The notes under the pieces are model-generated. The model searched no databases and had not been told where the DNA came from. It worked only from the letters and a program-made list of their open reading frames with translations. Position numbers and translations under genes: made by a program. A DNA stretch of 42,237 nucleotides from Candidatus Cloacimonadota bacterium (lineage in GTDB: Bacteria; Cloacimonadota; Cloacimonadia; Cloacimonadales; JAFGVF01), in contig JAEKNW010000264.1 of NCBI GenBank assembly GCA_016838885.1, positions 1-42,237 of the forward strand, in the 5' to 3' direction. Of this stretch, positions 9,501 through 19,542 are shown one piece after another (positions within the stretch are counted from its first letter, which is position 1; every line of letters begins with the position of its first letter).

Positions 9501-10198
9501 ATATAAGAAGTAATGATGAAAAAAGGATTAAAGAGTATGAATCTACTCTGTTAAGTTTGAAAGATCGCTATGCAAACTATTATTTAGAACAATATACCAA
9601 ATATTATTTATCTATAGCTGATTATGGAAAGAAACAAGTATTAATGGATTCAAGTGAAAAACGGATTTGTGATGTTTTGAAGGATAGTGATTTTCTATCA
9701 ACAGCTCACTATAATGAATGGTTGCAGAGAATTATTAGCTTAAAGGCAGCAGAAAATATCGCTAAGAAAGATATTCTGCATACTCCTTATCATAACTTTA
9801 ATCCAACTCTTTTCCTAGGTAAGCCTAAGGAAAGCATTATTACTATGAAAGAAGAATTGCTAGATATCTTGGAAACATGGATAACTTCCATGAAAAATAT
9901 CTTTGAAGATCCAAGTATTCAAAAAAATCTTACTCTTCTTAGTCCAGAGGAGGCTGATATATTGCAAAAATTCTCTAAAGGTGAGATAAAACTAGAGAAA
10001 AACAATGTTAGCCAGATTAGAGACCTAATAGCCAAGGTATCACAAAGTTTAGAAAGAATTGAAATTAGTTCTGCATCACTAAAGAAAGTCTTTAGTAAAC
10101 CATTAACTCCAGATGAAGCTTTAGAAGAATTTAAGCGTTACATTGACAGTATTTCTTCTGGTAAAGACAGAAACAAAATTAGAATTATATTAAACTAA
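6548..10198 (+). CDS. brxC: BREX ATPase BrxC (PglY-like)
   Basis: A 1216-residue AAA-type ATPase. Walker A GNYGTGKSH is at about residues 66-74 and Walker B FMIVIDEM at about 170-177. Length and motif positions fit BrxC/PglY, the large ATPase of BREX complexes, which acts with PglX and PglZ in site-specific methylation and blocking of phage DNA replication. The C-terminal third is helical and charged, probably coiled coil. The gene starts one base after brxF, with GGAGAT just upstream of the ATG, so the two are co-translated. The frame is intact. Confidence 0.92.
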   Translation: MKYKELISFDPITEIIKFSRTDDSEYQKSIVKNYVFSEAVKKYLLPTMIKNLDYFNSEESFGIQVVGNYGTGKSHLMSLVSLLAEDKSLLDLVSDEDTKQNLKQIAGKFKVLRFELATSQGLWDVIRFNVERWLSKNGVDFKFEDHNQEMYLKQLHIMMAYFEEKHSDKGFMIVIDEMLAYLKSRNTQQLNEDLMVLQALGQACDNSRFKIIFGVQELIYHSPEFQFASEMLLKVADRYKDVNITKDDITYVVKRRLLKKDEHQKEIIRKHLQKFVSLFEHLHSHLEEYVELFPVHPAYFDNFQRIKKGKSQREVLKTLSSTFKEMMETDIPEDNPGLITYADYWNDLANNTSLMSDPDMRKIKEVTDTIKDKISTYFIGARKNNKVIADNIANATAIKALQTDLDKLNGATAESLKDDLCLTNKFADTHEFLLNIIESTADGIVSATQGQFFVKNSENNEYCIKVEGGVNLDVLIQEYMKQMTLEAKDEAFYDFLQKSYPLDSNTYRQGFKIWSHSIEWPSHKAYRQGYIFFGSPQERSTTQPVQYYYMYFMPIFDQTKLIFNNQADEVYYVMSDLSDSFKTELGLYGAAKSLEASASSNQKKIYREKIDFHFIRTRDIFNKEFVTKTKVHYQDKINNLNSYQLPGLGSTLQQTFDDVTSTILDKYFTESNPDYPSFNTLLSPLTEDNFSNRMKSAFMKITKPEQANKDGEAILNGLGLWVPGSLDIQHSKYAQTIIQKLNNDIGKVINCDDILECYYPKGNLWRSVDFKIEADLEFLVLSVLVYLGKIEIVLSSGKSITPMNLDEIKNLSQNDYFSFTHIKAPKGINIPVIKALFKALGMTDKTAYLDREETYIEMKHKAEELSKKAVTLAYKINEGITCKSIDVLSEQEAEPYKAKFNKIAKILDNIQTFTSEAKLKNFPYTIEDMEKVFDYKNDIKEIDDMLQLRSKFDDYINYLNQAIQYITEERLIKDIKDAIGLLAENIRSNDEKRIKEYESTLLSLKDRYANYYLEQYTKYYLSIADYGKKQVLMDSSEKRICDVLKDSDFLSTAHYNEWLQRIISLKAAENIAKKDILHTPYHNFNPTLFLGKPKESIITMKEELLDILETWITSMKNIFEDPSIQKNLTLLSPEEADILQKFSKGEIKLEKNNVSQIRDLIAKVSQSLERIEISSASLKKVFSKPLTPDEALEEFKRYIDSISSGKDRNKIRIILN

Positions 10199-10223
10199 AA
10201 TTTAAAATTGCAAGAGAGGAAAA

Positions 10224-12890
10224 ATGACTAATCTATTTGATCAGTTTGAAGATAATGAAGATAAGAAAGTTGTTTGTTTGGGAATGGGGTTCGATTCTGA
10301 AGAAAAGAGACGAGATTATTTCAGAAAAGAGTTAAGAAAGAAACTACCAGAGTTAAAGAAAATGGATGGTTTCCCTATTGGTGAAGATGATGATATTATT
10401 GAGCTTTCAGACCCGCCCTATTATACAGCTTGTCCTAATCCCTGGCTTAATGATTTTATAGTAGAATGGGAAAAAGAAAAAAAAGAATTAGAAAAACAGG
10501 AAAAACGTAAGAAAGACTTTGAAGTTAATGAGCCTTACGCAAATGATATCAGTGAAGGTAAGAATAACCCAATTTATAATGCTCATTCTTATCATACAAA
10601 AGTGCCACATCCAGCCATTATGAGGTACATTCTACAATATACTCAACCTGGAGATATAGTGTTCGATGGATTTGCAGGTACTGGTATGACAGGAGTTGCT
10701 TCCGCAGTCCTTTCTAATACATCATCAAAAGATAAATATAAAATTGAAACTGAATTTAAAAATGAAGGAAGATCCATTCCAATTTTCGGTGAAAGAAAAT
10801 CAATATGTTCAGATTTAAATCCTCTTGCATATTTCATAGGTTATAATTTCTTATCTAAAATAGACGAAATAGATTTTAAAAACTATGTGAATAGAATTAT
10901 CAAAGATATCAATATCGAATTTGGATGGATGTACCAAACATATAACAAAAATGGTGTTTTGGTCCCTGTTGATTTTTATGTTTGGTCAGATGTATTTACT
11001 TGCATAAATTGCTCAAGAGAGTATGATTATTATAATGCTGTTTTTAATGAAAAAGAAAATCTTTTAGCTGAAAATCTCAAATGTCCAATATGTGGCTTCA
11101 ATCAAAAAAAAGATAAAAAAAATAAAGTTTATGAAACATATTATGATAAATTAACAAATAAATCACTTAAAAGATCAAAACGTAAAATTGTCTTAATTTG
11201 TTATAGAAAAAACGGGGAAAAAATATTTAAAAAACCTGATTCTTTTGATTTAGAAATTTTGAAAAAAATCGAAAAAGTTAATTTTAAATATAAGATCCCA
11301 ACATATGATTTGCCAGTTGGCGATAAAACAAAAGAAAGATTAAATGATAATTGCACTCATGTCCATCATTTTTTTACAGATAGAAATTTACATTTAATAT
11401 CAGCATTTAGAGATCTTATAAATTCTTCTGAATTCAGAAATGGAATGCAAACCTTTAGTTTGATAACTTCAGTTTTAAGGAGTTGCTCCAAATTAGAAAT
11501 ATATAGACCAGAAAAAAGAGTTGCAGCCAAAGGTACATTTAATCATTTATACTTTCCGAGTATTTCCTATGAAGCAAATGTGATTAAAGAAATTTTGAAT
11601 AAACTTAAAGCTGTTTTAAAAGCAAAAACAGAAATTGAAATAAAAGGTGAATCTGTATATTCTATTAGCAGCGCGTTAGATTTGAGGAATATTTCTGAAA
11701 ACTCTGTAGATTACATATTTATTGATCCTCCATTTGGTAGTAATATAATGTATTCAGAATTAGATTTTTTTAAGAATGCTTGGTTGGGAATTAATGAAAA
11801 TATCAAAACTGAAGCAATCATCAATGTATCTCAGAATAAAAAAATTGGAGATTATTATTATTTAATGAGTCAATCTTTTATAGAGTTTTTTAGAATTCTT
11901 AAGCCTGGAAAATGGATGACTGTGGAATTCTCTAATACTAGTGCAATTGTTTGGAATTCAATACAAACATCAATTCAGAAATCAGGTTTTATCGTTGCAA
12001 ACGTATCTGCACTTGATAAAAAAAGTGGATCATATAATGCAAATACATCAAAAACGGCTGTTAAGCAAGATCTAATCATTTCTTGCTATAAGCCCACAGT
12101 AGAATTTGATCAGAACTTTAAGCAACATCATCAATTTACTAAAGGTCTTTGGGATTTTATAGAAGAACATTTAAATCATCTTCCAATTCATTTAGTCGAT
12201 GGAAAAGCTACTACAGCAATTGTTGAGAGAAGCCCTAAGATATTATTTGATAGATTAATTTCATTTTACGTTACACGAAATTTACCAGTTCCAATTGACG
12301 CTATAGATTTTCAGAGAGGATTACGAGAAAGATTTGAAGAAAGAGATGGCATGTTTTTTACTCACGTACAAATAATGATGTATGATGAGAAAAAAAAGCA
12401 GTATCCTGAATATTTGCAGGCTTCTATCTTCGTTTCCTCTGAGCAAGATGGAATCTACTGGTTAAAACGAAGATTAGAAAAAGAGAAAATGACTTACCAA
12501 GATATTCAACCTGACTGGATGCAATCTTTGGCTGCAGTTCGCAAGGGAGATTCTATCCCAGAACTTAAGATTATCTTGGAAGAGAACTTTTTAAAGGATG
12601 AAGCAGGACGATGGTATTATCCTGACCAAGAAAACTTAGTTGATCTAGAAAAACTTCGTCACAAAAGGTTAATGAAGGAGTTCAATCTTTATTTAGAAAC
12701 TGTAAATAAGCTTAAAGCTAAAATAATAAAGGAAGTCCGAGTAGAAGCTTTGCGTGCAGGTTTCAAAGAGTGTTATCAACAAAAAGACTTTAAAGCTATT
12801 GTGAAAGTAGCAGAAAAGATTCCTCAAAACCTTTTAATGGAAGATGAATTCTTGCTACAATTCTATGATATTGCAATGATGAAGATATAG
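10224..12890 (+). CDS. pglXI: BREX-3 DNA methyltransferase PglXI
   Basis: An 888-residue adenine-type DNA methyltransferase. Motif I is FDGFAGTGMTG at about residues 146-156 (S-adenosylmethionine binding). The catalytic motif DPPF is at about 500. Between them a zinc-ribbon-like pair (CINC near 260, CPIC near 287) interrupts the domain. The N-terminal region has SDPPYYTACPNP, a segment I associate with the PglXI/DUF1156-type branch. In BREX it marks host DNA so that unmodified phage DNA is recognised. A good ribosome site (AGAGGAAAA) precedes the ATG. It is the third gene of the operon, 25 bases after brxC. Confidence 0.9.
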   Translation: MTNLFDQFEDNEDKKVVCLGMGFDSEEKRRDYFRKELRKKLPELKKMDGFPIGEDDDIIELSDPPYYTACPNPWLNDFIVEWEKEKKELEKQEKRKKDFEVNEPYANDISEGKNNPIYNAHSYHTKVPHPAIMRYILQYTQPGDIVFDGFAGTGMTGVASAVLSNTSSKDKYKIETEFKNEGRSIPIFGERKSICSDLNPLAYFIGYNFLSKIDEIDFKNYVNRIIKDINIEFGWMYQTYNKNGVLVPVDFYVWSDVFTCINCSREYDYYNAVFNEKENLLAENLKCPICGFNQKKDKKNKVYETYYDKLTNKSLKRSKRKIVLICYRKNGEKIFKKPDSFDLEILKKIEKVNFKYKIPTYDLPVGDKTKERLNDNCTHVHHFFTDRNLHLISAFRDLINSSEFRNGMQTFSLITSVLRSCSKLEIYRPEKRVAAKGTFNHLYFPSISYEANVIKEILNKLKAVLKAKTEIEIKGESVYSISSALDLRNISENSVDYIFIDPPFGSNIMYSELDFFKNAWLGINENIKTEAIINVSQNKKIGDYYYLMSQSFIEFFRILKPGKWMTVEFSNTSAIVWNSIQTSIQKSGFIVANVSALDKKSGSYNANTSKTAVKQDLIISCYKPTVEFDQNFKQHHQFTKGLWDFIEEHLNHLPIHLVDGKATTAIVERSPKILFDRLISFYVTRNLPVPIDAIDFQRGLRERFEERDGMFFTHVQIMMYDEKKKQYPEYLQASIFVSSEQDGIYWLKRRLEKEKMTYQDIQPDWMQSLAAVRKGDSIPELKIILEENFLKDEAGRWYYPDQENLVDLEKLRHKRLMKEFNLYLETVNKLKAKIIKEVRVEALRAGFKECYQQKDFKAIVKVAEKIPQNLLMEDEFLLQFYDIAMMKI

Positions 12891-12907
12891 ATAATTTACT
12901 TAAGATA

Positions 12908-15715
12908 ATGAATATTTTTAAATATAAAGATAAGAATGTAGAGATAATTGGTAAAGAAGAGATCTTAGGGAAAACAGTTTGTTGGGTTAAAGAACTGGAT
13001 GTAGATAACTTTTTTCAGGTAGAAGAAGATCAACTAAGAAAAGAGAAAATAGTATCTACAAAAGAGTCAATCACTCTAATAAGTGTTGCTGCTCGTATTA
13101 TTCAAGAGATGCAGAAACAGACTATTTTAGCACCCTATGAGAGTAGCCTTATCCCGTTACCACATCAGATTCTTGTATTAGAAAAAGTTATTAAATCTCC
13201 TTTTGTCCGTTTTCTACTGGCAGATGAAGTTGGTATGGGGAAAACCATCGAAGCAGGATTAATTCTAAAGGAATTAAAATTGAGAAAGCAGATAAAGAGG
13301 ATACTTGTAATAGTGCCAAAATCTGCAATGCTACAATGGCAATCCGAAATGAAAGTACATTTTAATGAAAAGTTTCATATTTATGATAGCCAAATGATTA
13401 ATTCGCTTTCAAAAACCTTCTCGCAATTCGATGTTGACCAAGAATTCAACTTCTGGCAACAGCATAATAATATCATTGTTTCTACTGATTCTCTAAAACC
13501 TATGGACAAACGAGCAGGTTGGAATCAAACAAGAATTGATCAGTACAATAAATATAGAATGGAAGCGGTTCTCGAAGCAAATTTTGATTTGGTTATAATT
13601 GATGAAGTTCATAAAATGGGGGGGAGTAATAGTCAAGTATCTCGTTTCAGATTAGCTGAAGCATTATGTATTACTATACCCAATGCTTTAATCTTATCTG
13701 CAACCCCACACAGAGGTAAGCCTGATCATTTTAGAAGAGTCTTGCAGTTATTAGATCCAAGTGCTTTTGCAGGAGAAGGATTACCGACAATTGAGGAGCT
13801 TAATCCATATGTAATCAGAACAGAAAAAAGGCAAGCAGTAGATTACGAAGGTAAAAGTTTATTTTCTGAAAGAGAAACAAAAAAAGTTGTGATAAAATAT
13901 GATAGAGAAAAGCATAAATTACAATTAGACCTATATGAAGCTGTAACAGAGTATGTAAAACATGGCTTTAATATATCCGTAAAATCTCGTGATTATTCTT
14001 ATGGTCTCATAATGATTCTCTTCCAGAGGATGGTTAGTAGTTCAACATCAGCTGTAAAAGAAGCAATGAAGGGTAGATTACAAAGACTATCAAATGGAGA
14101 AAATGAAATATTTGATGAAGTCGTAAATGATCAGACAGATACTAATTTTGATTATCAGGAAGATTACACCTTTGATATTAATCAATATGATGGAAAAAAC
14201 GAGACAGAGATCGAAAATGAAGATGAAATTACAATTTTGATGCGATTAATAAAATTAGCAGAAGAATGTGATAAACTCGAGTTGGATGCAAAAGCTGAAT
14301 TCCTGATAAACAAATATGATGAATTGAAAAAAACATACAATGATCCTGATCTAAAAGTTCTAATATTTACAGAATTTAGAGCAACCCAACAAATGCTGAT
14401 AAAGAAACTATCAGAATGGGGTTTACGGTGTGAACTTATCAATGGCTCAATGGATTTTGAAAAACGCTCTGATGCCTTAAAGCGGTTTAAAGATAAAAGT
14501 CAGATTCTGGTTGCCACTGATGCAGCAGGAGAATCATTGAATATGCAGTTTGCCTTTTTAGTAGTTAATTATGATCTTCCATGGAATCCGATGATAATTG
14601 AACAAAGGATTGGTCGTGTCGATAGGATAGGTCAGAAACATAAAGTAACAGCTTTTAACCTTTTATTAGATAATTCTGTTGATAAAAGAGTTTTTGAGGT
14701 TATTGAAGAGAAACTGGATAACATTCTTGAACAGCTTGGAATTGATAAAACTTCTGATGTTCTTGATTCAACTATGGATAGTCGTAAAGTTAATAATCTT
14801 TATCTAAAATCTCTTCTCGACATAGAATCATTTGAACGAGAAAGTGATAATTGGCTTCACGAAATAAAAATTAAACTTCAGGATTATCAATCAACTGAGA
14901 AAATTCTTCCTGGAACTAGGAATAATGAAATATCGACTGTAAAAACTAGAGAAATACACTACAGCCCATTACCATCTTGGCTGGAAAAGTTACTCCTTAA
15001 TTATACTCTAATAAATGGAGGACATTTTCAAAATCTCATCGATAACACATTTGAGATGTATTTAGATAAAAATAAAAAAATACTGGGAACTTGCAAATCC
15101 GATGTAGCAACATCTCTGCCTGGAATAGTTCATTTTACCCTTCAAAACAGCATGGTTACTAAGATTCTGAATAATGTTAAGTCCTACTTTGATTCATCTA
15201 ACATACCTGTTATTAAGCTACATGAAGAAGTAACAATAAAAGGATATTGGTCATTATGGAAGATCGAAGCTAAGAATAGTTTTGATTCTAAATTAACGAT
15301 AAAGGCAATTTTTGTTTCAGAGAAAGGGAAATTCTTTAACGCTTTTGCTGATGATATCTGGAACCAGATTGTAAATAATGATGATGCTTTCGATATTTTA
15401 GATAATGTTTCGACTTCAGATTACGATATAAATTTTGAGGAGCTAAAAGAAATATGCTTTCCTCAATTATGTGATACTTACAAATCAATTGAAATGGATT
15501 TGAAATCTAATGTGAACAGAATAAAATTTAACAAGGAAAATCAACACAAGTTTAGGTTAATGCGTATAGAAAGACTTGGCATAGAGAATATAAAAAAAGC
15601 CAAGAGGAATAGAATTATAAGAGAATTCCAAGAGTGGCAAAAGAATTTTGAAGCTGACTCTGTCTTGATCCCCAACCTTGAATGTTTGTCAGTAGTTAGG
15701 ATTGATAATGGGTGA
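12908..15715 (+). CDS. brxHII: BREX-3 SNF2-type helicase BrxHII
   Basis: A 935-residue superfamily 2 helicase. Visible motifs in order: ADEVGMGKT (motif I, about residues 107-115), DEVHKM (motif II, about 231), SATPHRG (motif III, about 263), and QRIGRVDRIGQ (motif VI, about 566). The RapA/SNF2-like arrangement and its place between pglXI and pglZ identify it as the type 3 BREX helicase. It presumably translocates on DNA during methylation or exclusion. No strong ribosome site is seen; the gene is 17 bases after pglXI. The stop overlaps the pglZ start (ATGGGTGA). Confidence 0.9.
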   Translation: MNIFKYKDKNVEIIGKEEILGKTVCWVKELDVDNFFQVEEDQLRKEKIVSTKESITLISVAARIIQEMQKQTILAPYESSLIPLPHQILVLEKVIKSPFVRFLLADEVGMGKTIEAGLILKELKLRKQIKRILVIVPKSAMLQWQSEMKVHFNEKFHIYDSQMINSLSKTFSQFDVDQEFNFWQQHNNIIVSTDSLKPMDKRAGWNQTRIDQYNKYRMEAVLEANFDLVIIDEVHKMGGSNSQVSRFRLAEALCITIPNALILSATPHRGKPDHFRRVLQLLDPSAFAGEGLPTIEELNPYVIRTEKRQAVDYEGKSLFSERETKKVVIKYDREKHKLQLDLYEAVTEYVKHGFNISVKSRDYSYGLIMILFQRMVSSSTSAVKEAMKGRLQRLSNGENEIFDEVVNDQTDTNFDYQEDYTFDINQYDGKNETEIENEDEITILMRLIKLAEECDKLELDAKAEFLINKYDELKKTYNDPDLKVLIFTEFRATQQMLIKKLSEWGLRCELINGSMDFEKRSDALKRFKDKSQILVATDAAGESLNMQFAFLVVNYDLPWNPMIIEQRIGRVDRIGQKHKVTAFNLLLDNSVDKRVFEVIEEKLDNILEQLGIDKTSDVLDSTMDSRKVNNLYLKSLLDIESFERESDNWLHEIKIKLQDYQSTEKILPGTRNNEISTVKTREIHYSPLPSWLEKLLLNYTLINGGHFQNLIDNTFEMYLDKNKKILGTCKSDVATSLPGIVHFTLQNSMVTKILNNVKSYFDSSNIPVIKLHEEVTIKGYWSLWKIEAKNSFDSKLTIKAIFVSEKGKFFNAFADDIWNQIVNNDDAFDILDNVSTSDYDINFEELKEICFPQLCDTYKSIEMDLKSNVNRIKFNKENQHKFRLMRIERLGIENIKKAKRNRIIREFQEWQKNFEADSVLIPNLECLSVVRIDNG

Positions 15716-17564
15716 CTTTGTTACAAGTATTTTAAAGAAAGTTTTATCTTTACCTACTGAATTAATATTCATTAATGACATAGATAATATTTTCACATAT
15801 TCTGAAGTATTAAATAGATTAAATGAACTATCCTATAAGGTTTCTAACTATATATGTCCTATAGCTTTCAGAATTGAATACGAATTAGAAATTAAGCCCT
15901 TTTTGATAAGATATCCAGGATCAAAATATATTGTTAGATGTTCATCTAGCCCATATCTTCTCGAGGATATTGCTGAGCATTCAGATATTATGAAGATTAG
16001 TTTCAATGATCTATACCCTAATTTAAATAATGAGTGTTTGCATGATCTTCCAGTAATTTATTTAGACGAGCTGCTTGATATCACTAGAACTTATTTTGAG
16101 CATAAGAATAAAGAACAGACCCTAAATTTCTTACTTGAGAAAATCTATCTTATTGATCTTAGCTCTCTTAATTCTAAAGAGGCATTCATAGGAAGAATAC
16201 TCAATATTCATTCTAGGGAAATTGAGTTTAATCCCGCAACCAAGAACTTGTTAAGAGAATATGCAAACAAATATTTACCAATAGAAGAAGACCTATTTTC
16301 AAAAAGAATATTTAATATCTGGCTAAAAAAAATGTGGGATGATTATGTATTAAATCAAGATGATAAAATAGATTTTCACCACTCTCAACTTACAGAACAG
16401 TTAAGATTATATTTTATTAACCATAATATTGAACCTTGCAAAGTTGATAAAGCAAGATGGGAGGAAATAGATCTTCGTGAAGGTGTCTATTATGATCATG
16501 AAGAACAAAAGCGTTCAGATGTAGACAATATACTGAAGAGATTAGATTTAGCCCTAAATGATCCTATTAGTGAGATTAACTGGAGTGAAATGATTCGTTC
16601 AGTAAGTATGGCATACAATAACATATTAGATTATCGAAGTATTTCAGATAAACAATATCTCACAATAGAAGAAAAGTTTAACCATAAATTTCAAGATTAC
16701 TTGGATAGCTACTTTACGGGATTATCTTCAAAAAGCTCTGTTAAAAAACCATATACAGTGTCTCAGATTCTCAATTTTATGCAATTCCAAAGCAATAATG
16801 ATGCAAAACAAGCACTAATTATTATTGACGGTTTAAATTACTGGCAGTGGTATATCATAGAAACATTATTAAAGAAAGAAGCAAAGTATGAAATCTCAAC
16901 TGATGTTTGTTTCTCTTGGATACCTAGTATTACATCATTATCCCGGCAGGCTATATTTAAGGGAGCTAAACCTGATATAGAATACAACCAAAATCCTAAA
17001 AATGAAGAAAAAAACTGGAATAATTTTTGGCTATCTCAAGGAATTCCTGGGTCGGATATAAAGTACTTTAAATTTGAATTTCAGACAAAGATTGAAGATT
17101 TCTTCTTTGGCAACTCTAAATTTCTAGCTTTTGTAACTAATGATATTGATGATATTATGCATAGTGCTTTGCAAGGTAATAATGATTTATATAATTCCAC
17201 ATTATCTTGGTTAGAAAATTCACTTTTTATGAAATTATTAGCAAAATTGAAAAACGATGGTTACTTAATATATGTTGGGTCTGATCATGGAAATATTGAA
17301 GCAACTGGTTGGAGAAAACTGAAAGGTTATGAAAAATTTGGAACAAGTAAAAGCAGAAGTAGAAGACACTTGGAATATGCTAATAGGTCATTATTGAATA
17401 AATTTCTTGATCAAAATCCTGAATTGTCTAGTTCTATGGGAACGGAAGATAATCTAGCATATTTAAAGAATAAATTAGCTTTTGAGTCAGAAGGTAAGAA
17501 AATCGTAACACATGGTGGAAGCCATTTCTGGGAAGTACTAACTCCCTTCATAAGGATAAAATAA
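15708..17564 (+). CDS. pglZ: BREX phosphatase-fold protein PglZ
   Basis: 618 residues from ATG at 15708. A TTG six bases upstream would also be in frame, but the ATG overlapping the brxHII stop is the likelier coupled start. The alkaline-phosphatase-like PglZ domain is in the C-terminal half: ALIIIDGLNYWQW (about residue 370; Asp is the expected metal ligand), YVGSDHGNIEATG (about 521; DHG metal site) and VTHGGSHFWE (about 600; His). PglZ is the one component common to all BREX types. The metal-site residues appear intact. It is followed four bases later by brxA. Confidence 0.93.
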   Translation: MGDFVTSILKKVLSLPTELIFINDIDNIFTYSEVLNRLNELSYKVSNYICPIAFRIEYELEIKPFLIRYPGSKYIVRCSSSPYLLEDIAEHSDIMKISFNDLYPNLNNECLHDLPVIYLDELLDITRTYFEHKNKEQTLNFLLEKIYLIDLSSLNSKEAFIGRILNIHSREIEFNPATKNLLREYANKYLPIEEDLFSKRIFNIWLKKMWDDYVLNQDDKIDFHHSQLTEQLRLYFINHNIEPCKVDKARWEEIDLREGVYYDHEEQKRSDVDNILKRLDLALNDPISEINWSEMIRSVSMAYNNILDYRSISDKQYLTIEEKFNHKFQDYLDSYFTGLSSKSSVKKPYTVSQILNFMQFQSNNDAKQALIIIDGLNYWQWYIIETLLKKEAKYEISTDVCFSWIPSITSLSRQAIFKGAKPDIEYNQNPKNEEKNWNNFWLSQGIPGSDIKYFKFEFQTKIEDFFFGNSKFLAFVTNDIDDIMHSALQGNNDLYNSTLSWLENSLFMKLLAKLKNDGYLIYVGSDHGNIEATGWRKLKGYEKFGTSKSRSRRHLEYANRSLLNKFLDQNPELSSSMGTEDNLAYLKNKLAFESEGKKIVTHGGSHFWEVLTPFIRIK

Positions 17565-17568
17565 TTTT

Positions 17569-18273
17569 ATGAAAAAATATATTGGGATCAATCAAAGAAT
17601 TCCTTTTCATGTTATCAAAACTGGAATTCAGCTGCTCTTGGATGGAGAAATGGATGACGAGTACATAAAAGAACAATTAAGATTAGATTACACTGGGGAG
17701 AATAGAATATCGAAAGGTCTTAATTGTGTTAATAAAGTACTAATAAACAATCCCCTAGCAGAGTTACTACCTAATGAAAAACCTATGCTAAAGAACATTA
17801 TTAACTCAAAAATAGATCTTCAAGCAATATCTATAGCTTTGCTATGCACAGCTTATCCATTGGCTTTTGAAATTGTTTGTGAAATGGGTAGCATATTCAA
17901 GGTACAGAATCTAGTAAGCACTCAAGTCATCATGAAAAAGATGTCTTCAATTTATGGGAGCAACAGAGTTACTGTTAACGGATTTTATAGCATTATCCCG
18001 CTACTGTTAGAATTAGAAATATTTGTTAGACCAAAGCAAGGGTTGTATGAGTTTATAGAGAAACGAGTCTTATCTAATCCACTAGCAAAAGAGCTATTTA
18101 TACTTGCCTATCTGTTAAGTAATAATAAAAAATATATTGGTTTAGATGAATTATTCCAAACTCCTTGGTTTTATTATTTTGATTTCTATGATATTGAAAA
18201 TGAACTGAAACACTTCAAGTATATCGCAATCTCTACTGATTCAACTGGTAATACTATTCTAGAGAGAATATAG
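17569..18273 (+). CDS. brxA: BREX protein BrxA (DUF1819-like)
   Basis: A 234-residue soluble protein at the end of the operon, four bases after pglZ. BrxA lies in this last position in type 3 BREX and is a small helical DNA-binding protein of about this length. The opening segment (MKKYIGINQRIPFHVIKTGIQLL) and the overall helical pattern fit. No catalytic motif is expected. The call depends largely on context. No clear hairpin terminator follows in the 243 bp before the next gene. Confidence 0.8.
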   Translation: MKKYIGINQRIPFHVIKTGIQLLLDGEMDDEYIKEQLRLDYTGENRISKGLNCVNKVLINNPLAELLPNEKPMLKNIINSKIDLQAISIALLCTAYPLAFEIVCEMGSIFKVQNLVSTQVIMKKMSSIYGSNRVTVNGFYSIIPLLLELEIFVRPKQGLYEFIEKRVLSNPLAKELFILAYLLSNNKKYIGLDELFQTPWFYYFDFYDIENELKHFKYIAISTDSTGNTILERI

Positions 18274-18516
18274 GAGTATAAATATATAAAAAGTTTCCCA
18301 TTTAACCTGGAAATATGATATAAATTCAAGCTATTCATATTTTCTGCAGTATATAGGTGATTGATGAAAATTAAACTAATATATGACTTGATATCGTTGA
18401 AAAGATTAATATGAATGATGTTTTCGCGATTGAGAATAAATTTCATAAGTTTAGGAAGTGTAAAGGGTTTGAGATTAGTTCTCGCAGGGTGTAGGATGAT
18501 TAAGGGAGAATGATAA

Positions 18517-19530
18517 ATGAATGAAGCGAACAATGATATTGAAGAAAAACCGAAATTATATGATATTAATGATGGTCTTAAGGAATCATTAGTGTGCGTA
18601 ATTGATATTTTAGGGTATAAAAAATTTATGACTTATGATAATAAACAAGAAGGTAATAGAAAATTATCACTGTTAAAAGAGACCTTCGAAAAAGCCCTTC
18701 GATATGCTAAGAAAAAAAGTCAAAGTGGAGATTTTCCTAAATGCTACCTTAAATCATATACAGATAATATATTAATAGCATGTCCTTTAGAAGTAAATAT
18801 ACCTTTTCCAAGGCAGTATAGGACATTCGATTTCATTATTAGTAGTCTCCAAGATCAATTTTTAATCTATGGTTTATTAGTCAGGGGAGCTTGTGATATT
18901 GGTGAAATTTATGTTGATGAAGATTTTGTATTTGGAGCAAGTCTAATTGAAGCACATAAACTAGAATCCAAAATAGCTAAATACCCCAGAATAGTTCTTT
19001 CTAATAAATTAGTTGATAAATTTAAGCAAATATATCAAAGTCCTAATCCTCCTTTTTATCAAACTGCTTGGGATGAATATGATTTTGCTACTAATTCAAA
19101 CAAAAAATTTTTGCTAAAATCAAATGGAATTTATTTTCTCAATCATCTTCAATTTTATGAATTACCTGATATTGAAGCAGATGAAGATTATCTTAAGGAC
19201 TATTGTTTATTTGCTGAACATAAAAAATTTATTATTAAAAAAACTCAATCAATATTGTCAAATAATAAACCTGATGAAAATGTTATTATCAAATACTTAT
19301 GGTTAGCTACTTACCACAATTATTTTTTGAATGACTTAATTAATAGATCTCAAGATTATTCAGGAGGAAATTGTCTAGTGGATATTGAATCCCTTTTCGG
19401 AAATGAATGGAAAGAGTATAGTGAGAAACATCCTGATTTTAAGTTTAAAGATTTTATGGGTATTAAAAGATTATCCCCAAATACATCTAAATATTTCTTC
19501 AAAACAACGTATATAAAAAAAGATAAATAA
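18517..19530 (+). CDS. Class III nucleotidyl-cyclase-like protein (possible second-messenger synthase)
   Basis: A 337-aa soluble protein with GGGAGA-type ribosome site. Its N-terminal half follows the class III cyclase pattern. VCVIDILGYKKFM (D30) matches the FxDixGFT metal-site strand. LKSYTDNILIA (D83) matches the second metal Asp hairpin. LLVRGACDIGEIYVDE with VFGASLIEAHKLES (about 121-151) matches the vriGixxGev…G..vn.AarLe segment. Both predicted metal aspartates are present. I have seen this pattern in unassigned proteins; substrate and activity are not established. The C-terminal half is unassigned. It forms an operon with the GIY-YIG gene 12 bases downstream. The alternative is a catalytically inactive cyclase fold used for nucleotide sensing. 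Confidence 0.6.
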   Translation: MNEANNDIEEKPKLYDINDGLKESLVCVIDILGYKKFMTYDNKQEGNRKLSLLKETFEKALRYAKKKSQSGDFPKCYLKSYTDNILIACPLEVNIPFPRQYRTFDFIISSLQDQFLIYGLLVRGACDIGEIYVDEDFVFGASLIEAHKLESKIAKYPRIVLSNKLVDKFKQIYQSPNPPFYQTAWDEYDFATNSNKKFLLKSNGIYFLNHLQFYELPDIEADEDYLKDYCLFAEHKKFIIKKTQSILSNNKPDENVIIKYLWLATYHNYFLNDLINRSQDYSGGNCLVDIESLFGNEWKEYSEKHPDFKFKDFMGIKRLSPNTSKYFFKTTYIKKDK

Positions 19531-19542
19531 AAGGAGCATATT

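Noticed and set aside
18186-18533. Minus-strand ORF of 115 codons
   Set aside because: Mostly antisense to the end of brxA and to the start of the next gene; no ribosome site or recognisable composition.
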